Below are positions 6,776 to 7,331 of a stretch of DNA of 7,331 nt, one piece after another (within the stretch, counting starts at the first letter, position 1; each line of letters starts with the position of its first letter). The translations under genes and the position numbers were made by a program. Below the pieces are notes generated by a model, which worked only from the letters and a program-made list of their open reading frames with translations, was not told where the DNA came from and made no database searches. Origin of the DNA: an uncultured Collinsella sp. (lineage in GTDB: Bacteria > Actinomycetota > Coriobacteriia > Coriobacteriales > Coriobacteriaceae); assembly GCA_900552735.1 (NCBI GenBank), contig USBA01000090.1, positions 1-7,331 on the forward strand, written 5' to 3'.

Positions 6776-7152
6776 CGCCTGGCTTTGTCATCATGGCCAC
6801 GTGCTACACGATTTTCGTTAACTGCATGAGCCTGTTTCAGCCGCTCGTCGTCAGCGACCTGGGCATCACGCTTGCGCAGTACAACATCTCCAACGCCATC
6901 TCCACCGTGGTGAGCGTTATCGGCTCACTTGTGATCGGTCATGTTGCCGATAAAGTAAGCGGTCGCGTTTTGGGCTCCCTCACTGTTATCGCCACCTCTG
7001 CCGTTCTTGCCGGAATGAGCTTTGTCGGTGAGCTATGGCAGGTCTACGTGCTCTTTTCTGTTCGTCCCGTTCTGTCCGTGGCCGCCTTGGAAGCCGAATG
7101 GATGCTCGTACCATCATTCGGTTTCCAAGGCGGCCACGGGCCTACGAAATGA
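6723..7152 (+). pseudogene. MFS transporter remnant, N-terminal part only, apparently frameshifted and interrupted
   Basis: From the ATG at 6793 the frame encodes MATCYTIFVNCMSLFQPLVV, the latter part of a first membrane helix. SDLGIT follows, then a second helix ending in GHVADKVSGR, the MFS loop 2-3 motif A, a third helix (about 6964-7023) and the start of a fourth (ELWQVYVLFS). MFS proteins normally have 12 helices, so about two thirds are missing. The frame gives no good start and no ribosome binding site before 6793. The preceding sequence in another frame, open from 6693 with ATGs at 6723 and 6738, reads AILGTTGAWL, which looks like the missing beginning of helix 1. Joining the two requires a shift of one base near the TTT at 6784-6786. 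After ~7063 the translation is no longer membrane-like: it reads through the 7076-7139 hairpin and stops at 7150-7152 inside the next palindrome. Substrate unknown; it may have been co-transcribed with the amidohydrolase. Confidence 0.72.
7076..7139. repeat. Near-perfect 64-base hairpin, probable part of an inserted palindromic repeat
   Basis: The 25-base arms at 7076-7100 and 7115-7139 match as inverted repeats at all but one position, and that exception (G7093 with T7122) would still pair as G-U in RNA. The outer 17 bases, CCGTGGCCGCCTTGGAA, are perfect. The 14-base centre can add four more pairs, GATG (7101-7104) with CATC (7112-7115), if G7100 is bulged out. No T tract follows, so this is not an ordinary terminator. 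It begins just where the MFS reading frame stops looking like a transporter. Confidence 0.85.
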
Positions 7153-7213
7153 TCCCTATTCCTCCGTCCCCAAGGGATCACGTGATCCGAAGGGGACGGA
7201 GGAAAAGGGATCA
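7150..7213. repeat. 64-base loop-free palindrome resembling paired inverted REP units
   Basis: Two 32-base arms (7150-7181 and 7182-7213) are inverted repeats with 28 of 32 positions matching and no spacer; the centre is CACGTG. Each arm is itself a small inverted repeat. TGATCCC (7150-7156) pairs with GGGATCA (7174-7180), and TGATCC (7183-7188) pairs with GGATCA (7208-7213). These leave complementary loops, CCTCCGTCCCC and GGGGACGGAGG. Two hairpin units head to head is the plan of bacterial REP pairs (BIMEs), which are mobilised by Y1-type REP-associated transposases elsewhere in the genome. No transposase gene lies in this window. The REP label is an inference from structure. Confidence 0.75.
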
Positions 7214-7220
7214 CAAACAG

Positions 7221-7331
7221 CGGCGGGGGGGGGGGGGGGGGGGGGGCGCGGCGGCGGCGCGGGGGGGGGGGGCGCCCGCCCGCCCGGGGGGGGGGGGTGG
7301 TGGTTTTGTAGGGGAGTTAGGGAGACGGAAA
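7221..7331. other. Poly-G / GC low-complexity contig end, probable sequencing or assembly artefact
   Basis: A run of 22 G residues (7225-7246) is followed by GCGGC-type sequence, 12 G residues (7261-7272), a CGCCCGCCCGCCC block, 12 more G residues (7286-7297) and then a G/T-rich tail to 7331. Nothing else in the window has such composition. Poly-G runs are typical of no-signal cycles in two-colour sequencing, and this one sits at the window's extreme end beside a repeat. I see no gene or signal here that should be trusted. Confidence 0.8.

Noticed and set aside
6783..6790. Programmed frameshifting in the MFS gene
   Set aside because: No slippery heptamer or suitable downstream stimulator is visible, and the gene is broken again at about 7063, so mutation or sequencing error is simpler.
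5532..6800. A 422-codon open frame on the minus strand
   Set aside because: It is opposite the M20 gene, which shows every family motif. The minus-strand product is Arg/Gly/His-rich and without recognisable structure.
7225..7297. G runs as a G-quadruplex or other functional G-rich element
   Set aside because: They occur only at the extreme end of the window with abnormal composition, which is better explained by poly-G sequencing artefact.
7298..7331. Residual Illumina adapter at the window end
   Set aside because: Only a short TGTAGGG match to a remembered adapter could be seen; too short to claim without a search.

Overview
The window looks like the end of an assembled contig from a GC-rich Gram-positive, most probably a gut Coriobacteriia member such as Collinsella. 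I infer this from the even, GC-rich codon use, the strong AAGGAGG-type ribosome binding sites, the paired YhgE/Pip membrane proteins and the GGGGACGGAGG-type palindromic repeat near the end. I could not confirm the taxon by search. All genes read on the plus strand.

Positions 1-4095 hold two adjacent paralogous genes for YhgE/Pip-family membrane proteins (phage infection protein / ABC-2-like membrane domain). The first lacks its 5' end because the window starts inside it. It also carries an extra C-terminal region of about 200 residues that its neighbour lacks. The stop codon of the first abuts the start codon of the second, and a full-length Shine-Dalgarno sequence is built into the last codons of the first gene, so the two are almost certainly one operon and translationally coupled. 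A GC-rich hairpin with a T-rich tail about 100 bases downstream is a candidate terminator.

Positions 4297-5280 encode a ten-helix EamA/DMT-family transporter, probably with its own promoter in the 200-base gap before it and a clear intrinsic terminator after it (5293-5318). A 22-base inverted repeat follows, then an M20-family metallo-amidohydrolase (aminoacylase/hippurate hydrolase type, 5397-6692) with its metal-binding motifs intact.

Positions 6693-7331 are the unusual part. A long imperfect inverted repeat (6686-6775) starts at the amidohydrolase stop codon and runs into the remains of a major facilitator superfamily (MFS) transporter gene. That gene seems to need a frameshift near its first helix, and it loses MFS character after about 7063. 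There it runs into a 64-base hairpin (7076-7139) and then a 64-base, loop-free palindrome (7150-7213) that resembles a pair of inverted REP units. The last ~110 bases are poly-G/GC low-complexity sequence that I take to be a sequencing or assembly artefact. The best reading is that a dispersed palindromic repeat interrupted a transporter gene and that the assembly broke down at that repeat. I see no evidence for a new multi-gene system; the palindromic repeats are the most interesting content.
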